64,000 bases of DNA from Devosia aurantiaca (GTDB taxonomy: Bacteria > Pseudomonadota > Alphaproteobacteria > Rhizobiales > Devosiaceae), in NCBI RefSeq assembly GCF_011058215.1, contig NZ_JAALFG010000002.1, positions 992,001 to 1,056,000 on the forward strand, in the 5' to 3' direction. The translations under genes were made by a program, and so were the position numbers. This document shows, piece after piece, positions 36,856 through 47,045 of the stretch. Position 1 is the first letter of the stretch. The number at the start of each line of letters is the position of its first letter. Under the pieces are notes generated by a model, which worked only from the letters and a program-made list of their open reading frames with translations, was not told where the DNA came from and did no database searches.

Positions 36856-36883
36856 TTGACAGGCAATCCGAACCTGTTATGCC
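36856..36883 (+). promoter_or_regulatory. Probable sigma-70 promoter for tkt
   Basis: A consensus TTGACA (36856-36861) and TATGCC (36878-36883), 16 bases apart, about 75 bases before the tkt start. This is the only good candidate in the 236-base divergent gap between the DUF4164 gene and tkt. Confidence 0.5.
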
Positions 36884-36956
36884 GTAACCCGCCTTTGGGA
36901 GGAGGCCGCGAGCCGGCAACTCCTCACGTTTTCAGCCTGAGAAAGAGTGGCCGCCA

Positions 36957-38929
36957 ATGACCAACACCGCCCAGCAGAATGACCTGGCCAATGCCATCCG
37001 GTCCCTTTCCATGGACGCGGTCGAAAAGGCCAATTCCGGTCACCCCGGCCTGCCCATGGGCTGCGCCGATATCGCGACCGTGCTCTTCACCAAGATCATG
37101 AAGTTCGATCCCGCGAACCCCTACTGGGCCGATCGCGACCGCTTCATCCTCTCGGCCGGCCACGGATCGATGCTGCTCTATTCCTCGCTCTACCTCCTCG
37201 GCTACGAGGACATGACCATCGATCAGGTCAAGAACTTCCGCCAGATCGGCTCCAAGACCGCCGGTCACCCCGAATTCGGCCACGCCACCGGCATTGAAAC
37301 GACGACCGGCCCGCTCGGCCAGGGCCTTGCCAATTCGGTGGGTTTTGCCGTCGCCGAAGCCAAGCTCGCCGCCGAATTCGGCGCCGACATCGTCGATCAC
37401 CACACTTTTGTGCTGGCCGGTGACGGATGCCTCATGGAAGGCATCTCCCAGGAAGCCATCTCCTGGCCGGTCACCTCAAGCTCAACAAGCTGATCGTCAT
37501 TTGGGACAACAACAACATCACCATCGACGGCAAGGTCTCCAATGCCGACTCGACCGACCAGATCGCCCGCTTCAAGGCGGTTGGCTGGAACACGATCGAA
37601 ATCGACGGCCATGACCAGGACGCCATCGAAAAAGCGCTCAACGACGCCAAGGCCTCGACCGATAAGCCGACCCTGATCGCCGCCAAGACCACGATCGGCT
37701 TCGGCGCGCCCAAGAAGGCCGGCACCGAAAAGGTCCACGGTGCCCCGCTCGGCAGCGAAGAGCTGGCCGGTGCCAAGGCCGCCCTCGGCATTACCTACCC
37801 CGCTTTCGAAATCCCCTCAGCCATTCTCGACACCTGGCGCGCGGCAGGCACCCGCTCGCAGAACCTGCGCGGCGAATGGGAAGCCCGCCTTGCCGCCAAC
37901 GGCAAGAAGGACGAGTTCACCCGCCGCATATCCGGCAAGCTCCCGGCCGATTTCGCCCAGGCCATGGCCGACTACAAGCGCAAGCTCGCCGAAGACAAGC
38001 CCAAGGTCGCCAGCCGCAAGGCCTCGCAGATGGCATTGGAAGTCATCAACAAGGCCGTGCCCGAAACCCTTGCCGGTTCCGCCGACCTCACCCATTCCAA
38101 CCTCACCAACACGCCCGAGACCCTGCCCTTCCAGGCCGATAATCGCCTCGGCCGCTACATGATGTACGGCATTCGCGAGCACGAAATGGGCGCGGCCATG
38201 AACGGCGTCGCGCTCCATGGCGGCCTCATCCCCTATGGCGGCACCTTCATGGTCTTCACCGACTATGCCCGCCCCGCCATTCGCCTATCGGCCCTGATGG
38301 AACAGCGCGTCATCTATGTCATGACCCACGATTCCATTGGCCTTGGCGAAGACGGCCCGACCCACCAGCCGGTCGAACACCTCACCGCCCTCCGCGCCAT
38401 TCCCAATCTCCTCGTCTTCCGTCCGGCCGACGCCATGGAAACCGCCGAGTGCTGGGAGCTGGCGATGCAAGCCCAGCACCCCGCCATCCTCGCCCTCTCG
38501 CGCCAGAACCTGCCCGCCGTTCGCACCGAATATTCGGACGAAAACAAGTCCGCCAAGGGCGCCTACACCCTCCTCGGCCCCGCCGACGCTGACGCCGTGA
38601 TCTTCGCCACCGGCTCGGAAGTCGCCATCGCCGTCGAGGCCCAGAAGCAACTCAGCGAACAGGGCGTCTCCGCCCGCGTCGTTTCCGTGCCCTCCATGGA
38701 GCTTTTCGCCAAGCAGTCCGACAGCTACCGGGCCGAAGTGCTCGGCTCCGCCAAGGCCCGCGTTGCGGTGGAAGCCGGCATCGAAATGAGCTGGAACAAG
38801 CTCTTGGGCGATCGCGGCCGCTTTGTGGGCATGCATTCCTTCGGCGCTTCCGGCCCGATCGATGCGCTTTACGAACACTTTGGTATTACGCCCAAGGCCG
38901 TTGTTGAAGCTGTCACCGCGCAGTTGTAA
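36957..38929 (+). CDS. tkt: Transketolase (one frameshift)
   Basis: 657 residues after restoring one C at CC 37462-37463 (the protein then reads [21 protein letters not shown]). Thiamine-diphosphate enzyme of the pentose phosphate and Calvin pathways. Conserved segments: [63 protein letters not shown], the PP/Pyr region [19 protein letters not shown], and [16 protein letters not shown]. Followed 47 bases later by gap. As an essential-type enzyme with perfect motifs on both sides of the break, the shift is best explained as a sequence error. Confidence 0.95.
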
Positions 38930-38976
38930 GAGACCGCTGCCTCCCCTTCCCCCTCCCCTCCTAGGAGCGAATAACC

Positions 38977-39983
38977 ATGGCAGTTCGCGTCGCCATCAAC
39001 GGCTTTGGCCGCATCGGTCGCAACATCCTGCGCGCCATCGTCGAGTCCGGCCGCACCGACATCGAAGTCGTGGCCATCAACGATCTCGGCCCGGTCGAAA
39101 CCAATGCCCACCTGCTGCGCTATGACAGCGTGCATGGCCGCTTCCCGTTCGAGGTCGTGGTCGAAGGCGACGTGATCAAGACCCACGGCCAGACCATCAA
39201 AGTCACCGCCGTCAAGAACCCGGCCGAACTGCCGCATCGCGATATGGGCGTCGATATCGTGCTCGAATGCACCGGCATCTTCACTTCCAAGGAAAAGGCC
39301 TCGGCCCACCTCCAGGCCGGCGCCAAGAAGGTCATCGTCTCCGCCCCCGCCGATGGCGCCGACAAGACCATCGTCTACGGCATCAACCATGCCACGCTCG
39401 GTAAGGATGACATCGTCATCTCCAACGGCTCCTGCACCACCAATTGCCTTGCCCCCATGGCCATGGTCATGAACGAGCTCGTCGGCATCGAAAAGGGAAT
39501 GATGACCACCATCCATTCCTATACCGGTGACCAGCCGACGCTCGACACCATGCACAAGGATCTCTACCGCGCCCGCGCCGCGGCCCTCAGCCAGATCCCG
39601 ACCTCGACCGGCGCCGCCAAGGCCATCGGCCTCGTCCTGCCCGAGCTCAAGGGCAAGCTCGACGGCATCTCGATCCGCGTGCCGACCCCCAACGTGTCGC
39701 TGGTCGACCTCAAATTCGTCGCCAAGCGCAGCGTCACCCCACAGGAAGTCAACGACGCCCTGATCGCCGCCGCCGATGGCAAGCTCAAGGGCGTGATGAC
39801 CTATACCCATCACCCCTGGTCTCGAGCGACCTCAACCACGACCCCCACTCCTGCACGATCCTCCTCGACCAGACCAAGGTCCTCGACGGCAATTTCGTGA
39901 ACATCATGGGCTGGTACGACAACGAGTGGGGTTTCTCTAACCGCATGCTCGACACCACCGTCGCCTTCGCCGCCACGCTGTAA
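38977..39983 (+). CDS. gap: Glyceraldehyde-3-phosphate dehydrogenase (one frameshift)
   Basis: 335 residues if one C is restored in the run 39813-39816; then the end reads [19 protein letters not shown] and continues to [17 protein letters not shown] and the TAA at 39981-39983. As given, the frame stops near 39900 with a scrambled tail lacking the last ~30 residues. NAD-binding [15 protein letters not shown] and catalytic Cys in [15 protein letters not shown] are intact. Second gene of the tkt-gap block; a strong terminator follows. Confidence 0.95.
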
Positions 39984-39989
39984 ATCAAG

Positions 39990-40013
39990 GGGCGCCGCAA
40001 GGCGCCCTTTCTG
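39990..40013 (+). terminator. Intrinsic terminator after gap
   Basis: 7-bp stem GGGCGCC / GGCGCCC with a GCAA tetraloop, then TTTCTGTTT. It would uncouple tkt-gap from pgk-fba four kilobases further on. Confidence 0.8.
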
Positions 40014-40034
40014 TTTGCGCCTCACAGCACACCC

Positions 40035-40200
40035 CTGAGACCTCATGGTGAAGCGCGTAGCGCAAGCGCAGCCTCGAACCACGAGGTCGGGCACCCCGCA
40101 CTTCCGCTACCCACCGGCCTCATTCCTCTGAGACCTCATGGTGAGGTGCGAAGCGCAAGCGCAGCCTCGAACCACGAGGTCGGGCACCCCGCACTTCCCC
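40035..40200. repeat. Two direct copies of a ~72-bp palindromic repeat
   Basis: Copies at 40035-40105 and 40128-40200 share CTGAGACCTCATGGTGA, then GCGCAAGCGCAGCCTCGAACC and ACGAGGTCGGGCACCCCGCACTTCC, with a 22-base spacer. Each has CCTCATGGT and ACCACGAGG arms that can form a hairpin, like the extragenic palindromes common in Hyphomicrobiales. Confidence 0.85.
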
Positions 40201-40210
40201 ACACTCGATG

Positions 40211-40279
40211 TCGCCCCGGGCTAGACCCGGGGCCCATCCTGAGATCTCAACCTGGGCCCCGGCCTACGCCGGGGTGACA
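40211..40279. repeat. REP-like nested palindrome
   Basis: CCCCGGGCTAGACCCGGGG, then GGGCCCAT ... TGGGCCCC and CCCCGGCCTACGCCGGGG, a nested inverted repeat in the gene-free gap after gap. Confidence 0.75.
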
Positions 40280-40326
40280 GCCGGCGTCTGTTGATGCATC
40301 GTGCGTCCCTCATCAAAGACACCCCC

Positions 40327-40851
40327 ATGCTCAACCGCTCCATCCGCTGGCAAGGCCTCGACCTCAAGACCCTAGAACACGCCCACATCGTCGATGGCCG
40401 TAACACCCACATTCGCGGCACCATCATCGGCCCCGATTTTGGCCTCTTCTATCGTCTCAAACTCGATGAAAACGCCCACACCCGCTCGGTCCGCATCGAG
40501 CGCGCCGATGGCCAGGTGCTCGAACTCTTTTCCGACGGCGCCGGCACCTGGTCCGACGACCGCGCCGAACCCATCCCGGCGCTACGCGGCTGCATCGACG
40601 TCGACATCTGGCCCACCCCGATGACCAATTCCCTGCCCATCTGGCGCACCGAATGGACCGACCAACCCACCCGCTTCGCCATGGCCTGGATCGACGCCAC
40701 GACCCTGAAGTTCAAGCGCTCCGAACAGATCTACACCAAACTCGACGCCACCCACTTCCGCTTCCAATCCGCAGATTTCGAGGCTGTGTTGACGGTGGAT
40801 GCGGATGGGCTGGTGACGGACTATCCGGGGCTGTTTGTCGTTGAGGTATAG
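40327..40851 (+). CDS. Putative glycolipid-binding domain protein (PF06475-like)
   Basis: About 174 residues from ATG 40327 (an in-frame TTG at 40291 is less likely). Beta-rich protein starting SIRWQGLDLKTLEHAHIV, with GPDFGLFYRLKLDENAHTRS, GCIDVDIWPTPMTNSLPIWR and QIYTKLDATHFRFQSADFEA, matching the putative glycolipid-binding family. Cytosolic, no signal peptide. Its biochemical role is not established. It marks the start of a stretch of accessory genes between gap and pgk. Confidence 0.75.
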   Translation: MLNRSIRWQGLDLKTLEHAHIVDGRNTHIRGTIIGPDFGLFYRLKLDENAHTRSVRIERADGQVLELFSDGAGTWSDDRAEPIPALRGCIDVDIWPTPMTNSLPIWRTEWTDQPTRFAMAWIDATTLKFKRSEQIYTKLDATHFRFQSADFEAVLTVDADGLVTDYPGLFVVEV

Positions 40852-41091
40852 GGAGGTAAGCGGCGGCCAGATTGGCCAGATTGGAGTGAAGGCGCATACT
40901 CGCAGCTAAATTGCCGGTTGGAACAGCAGCATTGCGCGACCGGTAGACTGAGGACCGCAAATTATTTGCAGCTTTTGGACTAAGGTACATGTCGCCCTAG
41001 ATCCATATCCAAATACGGGTTTCAATCCTGCACTTGACCATTCCAAACCTGGCACTTCTGCTGCACATTTCGCCGCTAAAAATTCCACGAC

Positions 41092-41673
41092 TTACCCATT
41101 TGCTTTGTCGGATGCCTCGGCTGAAACGACTGGAGCGGGTGGGTAGGGACTCTGTTGCGCAACAAACGGCTGCATCAGCAAGGGTCGACGTCCATGTAGG
41201 ACATCAATAAGTCCTTTGCGTATCAGCCGCTGCTCGAAATCGTCGTCATTCCATCCTTGAGGGATATAGTTCCCTTCAAATATATCGATCTGCTCAACAT
41301 GGAAATCCAGAGCCTTCGCGATCTCAGAGATAAGTTTTGTTAGCAGCAGATCTCGACGCTGCTGAAATTGCGATTGTATTTGCTCAGAAGCCTGAGAGGG
41401 GTAGGGCTCGCTAAGATTCTTTAAGTACTCCCGCCAAGCTTTAAGAACTGCTTGTTCTGCAACAAACTCAATTTCGACAAGATTAAGCGCCCCCACGTGC
41501 TCGATATGTATCGGCAGCCGTCTCGTGCGCATAAGCGTGCGGAAAATAGCCATCTGCCGATCGCGCACTTCCTTACGATTATCGGACAGCCGAGTAACAA
41601 AGATGGCAATAAGGGGCCCAAGAATCGCAGCAACTGCCGTTACGACAGCAAACCAGTCAAACCCTTCGTTCAT
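41092..41673 (-). CDS. DUF6680-like membrane-anchored protein
   Basis: 193 residues from ATG 41673. One N-terminal membrane helix (WFAVVTAVAAILGPLIAIFV) followed by a cytosolic helical domain with RDRQMAIFRTLMRTRRLP and HIEHVGALNLVEIEFVAEQ, the signature of DUF6680 proteins as I remember it. Function unknown; such proteins are scattered in accessory regions. Base composition is visibly lower in GC than the glycolytic genes around it. Confidence 0.65.
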   Translation of the reverse strand: MNEGFDWFAVVTAVAAILGPLIAIFVTRLSDNRKEVRDRQMAIFRTLMRTRRLPIHIEHVGALNLVEIEFVAEQAVLKAWREYLKNLSEPYPSQASEQIQSQFQQRRDLLLTKLISEIAKALDFHVEQIDIFEGNYIPQGWNDDDFEQRLIRKGLIDVLHGRRPLLMQPFVAQQSPYPPAPVVSAEASDKANG

Positions 41674-41704
41674 GGCAGGTCGCGAAGTTTTTTGAAGATG
41701 GCAT

Positions 41705-42004
41705 TCACTGGGCCAAGGGGGTGTTAAGCGCGACCGTTTGACCGTTAGCGAAAGTTGCCGCGACATTCGCTTTGATGTTCTGGCTGTGGGGCGCAGTTAA
41801 CGTTTGCCCAGTTACAAGGGTTGTTCCCGCAGGGACGGTCAAGATAATATCGACCATGATAGTATTGTCTGGCTCACTCTTGTAAAAGCCATCATAGACG
41901 CCACCAACCACGTCCGCTCCGGCTATGGTACCTTCGCGCAGAACTAAAACAGCGTGACCGAACCCAATTTGTCCGGTGTAATACACCGCATAAAATCCAT
42001 CCAT
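41705..42004 (-). CDS. Small GrlR-like protein
   Basis: 99 residues beginning MDGFYAVYYTGQIGFGHAVLVL, then GTIAGADVVGGVYDGFYKS. The pattern (DGFY, G-x-G-x-x-V-L, GGD-x-x-x-x-G-x-Y) resembles the GrlR/negative-regulator beta-barrel fold seen in many small bacterial proteins, not only type III systems. Lower GC than surroundings; upstream lies a perfect 16-base palindrome. Confidence 0.55.
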   Translation of the reverse strand: MDGFYAVYYTGQIGFGHAVLVLREGTIAGADVVGGVYDGFYKSEPDNTIMVDIILTVPAGTTLVTGQTLTAPHSQNIKANVAATFANGQTVALNTPLAQ

Positions 42005-42333
42005 CCACTTAGCTCCAAGTATTGGGCTTACACACCTTGGATAAACATAAAAGATTCGGCCTGAGCGGTCTCAAGGATACAGTTTTTGTCGACAGGTTTC
42101 GTACGAAACCATCAGGTTGTCATTTCCAGCTTAGCGGCGGCGTAGATGGACCTTGCCGCGGCCGTGGGTAGAGCAGCGCCTAGCGGCTTTGGGTATTCGG
42201 CATTCCAGTTGGATCGAAGACGGCGCAGCTGCGGTAATGTAGCTTTTGGACTAGCGGCCTAATGGGCGAGACGTGTTATCAAATGTTTACGGCCTGTAGC
42301 GACGTGGTTCCGATCGCTTAGCACAGCTTCAGG
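42005..42333. other. Gene-free region containing a perfect 16-bp palindrome
   Basis: A 329-base gap. GGTTTCGTACGAAACC at 42095-42110 is a perfect palindrome 91 bases before the GrlR-like start and could be an operator. Nothing else is recognised; no tRNA fold was found. Confidence 0.5.
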
Positions 42334-43373
42334 CTAAGATTTCCCGGTCCCCGCGATTTGTTTGCAGTACGCTACTAAGAAACTCCGCGCGACCGTATCC
42401 GCTTGGCAGAACTGATCAACACTAGGTCCGCCGGACAACCATTCTTTGAACGCCGCTGGCTTGTCCTTGCCAGGGTGACTGAGATTACTTGAACGAAAGC
42501 GATATAATTTCACGGCTTGATCTTTTACGGCATCATCTAGCGCTAACTTGGACGAAACCACTGCAATTGACGGAAGCATATTGATCAGTCCAATATTGCG
42601 AAGTTCCGTTGACGCTTCCCGAATGGCGTCTGGCTTGTTGGCTCGTTTTGAAAGCGTGTCAGCAAAATCCGCAGCGAATTTCCGCTCCTCCAGTCGGATA
42701 GCGTCTGCGCGCTCCCGGCGTATCGAGGCCATCACACCAGTGACTATCGATTCAATACAGAGCACGTAGTGCTGGAGTATCGAACGTTGTAGCGGCTTCG
42801 CACCAGCCGTGCTTTGTAGCTGCCAAGCGGTTAGCAAATGAATATATGCGTTCTCGGCAACGGAATCCGTCTCAATAATATTGAAAAGTGCTCTAGCGCC
42901 GGTCAGATCATTTTCTGTCAGAGGTTCCGGTTCGTAGAACATCGCAATATTGGCTGTCTGCGACCAAGCAGTAACTTCTTGTTGCTCGCCGACGCGCCGG
43001 AGTATACGCAACTCTGTGCATGATATCGCCTACCAGGAACTGACAGGCTTAGAGCTAGTAGCAATCTATCGGCGATGCGCTGTGCAATGTTAGACGCTTC
43101 GTCAATGTTCTCAGCCTCCACGTCGATCTGGAGTCGATGGCGGCTTTGAACCTCGTCCCGTGGCGGATACGCAATAACTTGAGAGTCGAGCGAAGCCGCC
43201 ATCTGTAAGACAGGAGGTCTTCTTTTCTTCGCGTCCTGAAAATCTTCCTCAGATAATGGTGCAAGAAAAATACGGTCCGTAAATCGAAACTCAGAAACAG
43301 GGAGTTTGGGGCCGGTCACAATCCACCACGTCTGCCATTGCTGGGGAGATTTTAGTGTTTGAGGTGACAACAA
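42334..43373 (-). CDS. Accessory protein with a HEPN-like C-terminal motif (one frameshift)
   Basis: Two frames join near 43010-43020 into about 346 residues if one base is restored. The N-terminal part (ITDRIFLAPLSEEDFQDA-like, IDVEAENIDEASNIAQRIADRLLLALSLS) and the helical C-terminal part form one continuous protein. Near the C-terminus LYRFRSSNLSHPG fits the R-x4-6-H motif of HEPN ribonucleases and of abortive-infection-type HEPN proteins. No start with a clear ribosome site could be fixed. The gene may be a true pseudogene or a victim of the same sequence errors as its neighbours. Confidence 0.5.
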
Positions 43374-43974
43374 TGTTCTCCCTGCCTGCGAACCACGCAG
43401 TGAGCAATTCTGTTAATAGCTGACCAACGGCGCCGCTAGCAATATTTTGGGCTCATCTGCGAGTTATTGTGTCCGCTTTTGCTGACTATCGATGAGGTAG
43501 TTTGACCGCAAAGGAGTTGAAGCCGACCCTTCTTATCCCCCTTATCCCCACCCCCAAAACCTCCGCTAATCTCCCCCATCTCCGCCAGACACGCGGTGCC
43601 GACGAAGCATCGGGCGGGGGACGGGTCTTTCGGGGTCGCCTGAGGGAGTGCGTGGATGCCGACGCCGGCCAGGGGAGCGTTATGGCGCAAGGAGATGGGA
43701 ACTCGCGCACCCGCCTAGCGACCAAAACGATCGCCGTCACCCACTATGTGGGCCGCCCGAGGCGTGCGCAAAAAATCCCGATCGTGCGAAGCGGCTTTCG
43801 CCTCTTCACTACCAACTTTCCGGGGCGAAAGCCGCTTCTCACCGTGCCCAACCGCCCCGCCGATTCGGCCGGGCGGCGCCTCCGCACGCCCTCTTTTTAA
43901 TGGGTCCCCGCTTCCACCCGCTTTGCCACTCTGCTACCCCACGGGAACGCCCAACACCGCCGGAGGACAAACCC
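43374..43974. other. Gene-free 5' region of pgk with a long inverted repeat
   Basis: A 601-base gap. It contains a perfect 14-bp inverted repeat, AAGCGGCTTTCGCC (43789-43802) and GGCGAAAGCCGCTT (43824-43837), able to form a strong hairpin about 140 bases before the pgk start. A GGAGGA ribosome site lies at about 43961. Open frames reading through here are not genes. Confidence 0.5.
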
Positions 43975-45177
43975 GTGAGCCAGAGCTTCAAGACCCTCGA
44001 CGAACTGGACCTTTCCGGCAAGCGCGTCCTCCTGCGGGCCGATCTCAACGTGCCCGTCGCCGATGGCAAGGTTACTGATGCCACCCGCATCGAGCGCCTC
44101 GTCCCCACCATCCGCGAAATCGTCAAGCACGACGCCAAGGTCATTCTTCTGAGCCATTTCGGCCGCCCCAAGGGCAAGGTCGATCCCGAATTCTCGCTCG
44201 AACAGGTCTGCTCCGCCATTGCCGACGCCACCGGCCACCCGGTCGGCTTCGTTGCCACCGACTGGGTCGATGTTTCGGCCGCCAAAGAGGCCATCGACGA
44301 AGCCCCGGCCGGCTCCGTCCTCGTGCTCGAAAACACCCGCTTCCATCCCGGCGAAGAAGAGAACGATCCCGACCTCGCCAAGCTCATGGCCAGCCTCGGC
44401 GACGTTTATATCAACGACGCCTTCTCCGCCGCGCACCGCGCCCATGCTTCGACCGAAGGCCTTGCCCATCTCCTGCCCTCCGCCGCCGGCCTTGCCATGC
44501 AGGCCGAGCTCGAGGCGCTGGAAACCGGTCTCGGCAAGCCGAAAAAGCCCGTCGTCGCCATTGTTGGCGGCGCCAAAGTCTCGTCCAAGATCGACCTCCT
44601 CGAAAACCTCGTCACCAAGGTCGATGGCCTCGTCATCGGCGGCGGCATGGCAAATACCTTCCTCTTCGCCATGGGCTATGGGGTCGGCAAGTCGCTCTGC
44701 GAAAAGGATCTTGCGGACACCGCCCGCCGCATTCTCGACAAGGCCGATAAATCCGGTTGCGCCATTATCCTGCCGGTCGACGCCGTCGTGTCCTGGCACT
44801 TCAAGGCCAATTCCCCAACTCGCCTTTACGGCGTCGATAGCATCGACCCCGATGGCATGATCCTCGATATCGGCCCGCAATCGATCGAGCGCATCAATGG
44901 CGCCATCGACGATGCTCACACCGTTGTCTGGAACGGCCCGGTCGGCGCTTTTGAAATGACGCCCTTCGATGCCGGCACCGTCGCCATCGCCAAGCACGTC
45001 GCCAAGCGCACCCATGATGGCCATCTCGTCTCGGTCGCCGGTGGCGGCGACACCGTCGGTGCCCTCGCCCATGCCGGCGTCAAGGACCAGCTCACCTACG
45101 TCTCCACCGCCGGCGGCGCCTTCCTCGAATGGATGGAAGGCAAGCCCCTTCCCGGCGTCCAGGCACTCAAGAAGTAA
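43975..45177 (+). CDS. pgk: Phosphoglycerate kinase
   Basis: 400 residues from GTG 43975, chosen because CGGAGGAC precedes it and the protein begins [20 protein letters not shown] as usual. Motifs: [57 protein letters not shown] and [16 protein letters not shown]. Transfers phosphate from 1,3-bisphosphoglycerate to ADP. In related genomes it directly follows gap; here it is 4 kb away. Unbroken, unlike tkt, gap and fba around it. Confidence 0.96.
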   Translation: MSQSFKTLDELDLSGKRVLLRADLNVPVADGKVTDATRIERLVPTIREIVKHDAKVILLSHFGRPKGKVDPEFSLEQVCSAIADATGHPVGFVATDWVDVSAAKEAIDEAPAGSVLVLENTRFHPGEEENDPDLAKLMASLGDVYINDAFSAAHRAHASTEGLAHLLPSAAGLAMQAELEALETGLGKPKKPVVAIVGGAKVSSKIDLLENLVTKVDGLVIGGGMANTFLFAMGYGVGKSLCEKDLADTARRILDKADKSGCAIILPVDAVVSWHFKANSPTRLYGVDSIDPDGMILDIGPQSIERINGAIDDAHTVVWNGPVGAFEMTPFDAGTVAIAKHVAKRTHDGHLVSVAGGGDTVGALAHAGVKDQLTYVSTAGGAFLEWMEGKPLPGVQALKK

Positions 45178-45258
45178 ACTTTCGTATTATAATCGGAGGT
45201 ATAATCGAAAGCACGGTGACGAAAGTCTAAGGTCGGGTCCTAACCCCCGAGGACCTCG

Positions 45259-46286
45259 ATGACCAAGTCGCTCAATGCCATCGCCCAAAAACTGATGACC
45301 CCCGGCATGGGCATCCTTGCTGCCGACGAGTCCGAAGGCACGATCGGCAAGCGCTTCGACAAAATCAGCCTGCCCAACACGCTGGATCTCCGCCGTGACT
45401 ATCGCGAGATGCTGTTTGGCGCCACTGACGCCATGCGCCAGTATATTTCCGGCGTCATCCTCACCGAGGAAACGCTGAAACAATCCGCCGCCGACGGCAC
45501 CCCTTCCGCGCGATCCTCGCCGATGCCGACGTCATCCCGGGCATCAAGGTCGACCGCGGCGCTTTCCCGATGCCGGGCGAAGCCGGCGAAAAGATCACCG
45601 AAGGCCTCGATGGCCTCCGCCAGCGCCTCGCCGCCTATGCCGATCTCGGCGCCGGCTTTGCCAAGTGGCGGGCCGTGATCACCATCAACGACATCGCCCC
45701 CACCCGCAATAATATCCGCGCCAACGCCCATTCCCTGGCCCGCTACGCCATGCTCTGCCAGGAAGCCGGCATCGTCCCCATCGTCGAGCCTGAAGTCGTC
45801 GGCGATGGCGAGCCGGGCAACCACTCGCTCGAACGCTGCGCCCAAGTCACCGGTGATGTGCTCGAAAACGTGTTCAAGGAACTTCGCCTCGCCGGTGTCG
45901 ACCTGGCCGGCATGCTGCTGAAACCCAACATGGTGCTCCCCGGCGTCAACTCCCGCGACCGCCCCACCGTCGAGGAAGTCGCCCAGCGCACCGTTGCCGT
46001 GCTCAAGGAACACGTTCCCGCCGCCGTCCCCGGCATTGCCTTCCTTTCCGGCGGCCAGACCGACGAGGAAGCCACCGCGCACCTTTCGGCGATGAACCGC
46101 ATTCCTGGCAAACCCTGGCCGCTGACCTTCTCCTATGGCCGCGCCCTCCAGAACGTTGCCTTGCGCACCTGGGCCGGCCGCCGCGAGAATTTCCCTCAGG
46201 CCCGCCAGGCCTTCGCCCATCGCGCCCACATGAATTCCCTCGCCGCCACCGGCGAATGGACCAACGCGGTCGACCGCGCCGCTTAA
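45259..46286 (+). CDS. Class I fructose-bisphosphate aldolase (one frameshift)
   Basis: 342 residues once one C is restored in the run 45500-45503 ([20 protein letters not shown]). Class I Schiff-base aldolase: [64 protein letters not shown] with the catalytic Lys, and [15 protein letters not shown]. Cleaves fructose-1,6-bisphosphate. Lies 81 bases after pgk and ends at a strong terminator, so pgk-fba form a transcript. Confidence 0.93.
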
Positions 46287-46315
46287 AGCCTTTCCGACGC
46301 TCCCAACGTCGCAAC

Positions 46316-46350
46316 GACGCGCGCCTCCACCGGGGCGCGCGTCTCTTCTT
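46316..46350 (+). terminator. Intrinsic terminator after fructose-bisphosphate aldolase
   Basis: Perfect 10-bp stem GACGCGCGCC / GGCGCGCGTC with a 7-8 base loop, followed by TCTTCTT. Confidence 0.7.
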
Positions 46351-46440
46351 GCAGCCATGGCCCCGGCGCCCTATTGAGGTCCGTCCCTTTGTCGCCAAAA
46401 TCCGCTCATAGGGAGCAACGCGTCGACGCATAGGACGGCC

Positions 46441-47045
46441 ATGGCCCCCAGCTTTATCTGATTACTCCGGCTGACCCCGATCTCGAGCGCTTCCCGCGCC
46501 AACTGATGGCCGTGCTGACCGGCCCCGAAGTCGCCGCCCTCCTGGTCCGCCGCGGCGACATGGACGACACTGCTTACGCTGACTTCGTCGAACGTCTCGT
46601 GCAGATCGGCCAGGCCGCCGGTGCCGCGGTTATCGTTGAAGACGACGTCGCCCTCGCCCGCCGCGCCGGCGCAGACGGCGTCCACGTCACCAATGGCGGC
46701 GCCAAGGCCCTCCGCGTCGCCATCGAAGCCCTAAAGCCCGACGGCATCGTCGGCGCGGGTGCCATCACCTCCCGCCACGACGCCATGAGCTTTGGCGAAC
46801 TCGACGTCGACTACGTCATGTTTGGTCCCCTCGGCGGCAAGCGCGATCCGCAGGCATTCGAACTCGCCCAGTGGTGGGCCGAAACCTTCGAAGTCCCCGC
46901 CGTCCTCTCCGATCCCGACGCCGACGTCGCCGAAACCACAAAGCTCGCCACGGAATTCCTCGCCGTGTCCGATTGCGTCTGGTCCACCTCGGACCCAGTT
47001 TCCACGATGGCTGCCTTTGACCGCGCAGCTAAGGAAGCGGCATGA
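46441..47045 (+). CDS. Degenerate ThiE-like (thiamine phosphate synthase fold) protein (one frameshift at start)
   Basis: The conserved beginning QLYLITPADPDLERFPRQL lies upstream of the first in-frame ATG, and joins an ATG at 46441 only if one C is added to the run 46445-46449; the protein is then ~201 residues. TIM-barrel like ThiE with VIVEDDVALARRAGADGVHV, IVGAGAITSRHDAMSFGELD and YVMFGPLGGKRD. However, the usual GQ-D substrate motif after GVHL is replaced by TNGGA, and the pyrophosphate-binding Lys region reads LVRRGD, so it is unlikely to make thiamine phosphate. Overlaps the Sel1 gene by four bases. Confidence 0.75.

Noticed and set aside
36957-38929. Programmed ribosomal frameshift in tkt and similar genes
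   Set aside because: No slippery heptamer or pseudoknot, different shift sites in unrelated genes, and homologues have none; sequence error fits better.
41705-42004. Part of a type III secretion system because of GrlR similarity
   Set aside because: No other type III gene is present; GrlR-like folds occur widely in small proteins.
42005-42333. tRNA gene as an integration site for the accessory islet
   Set aside because: Searched by eye for acceptor and T-arm patterns and found none here or at the islet ends.
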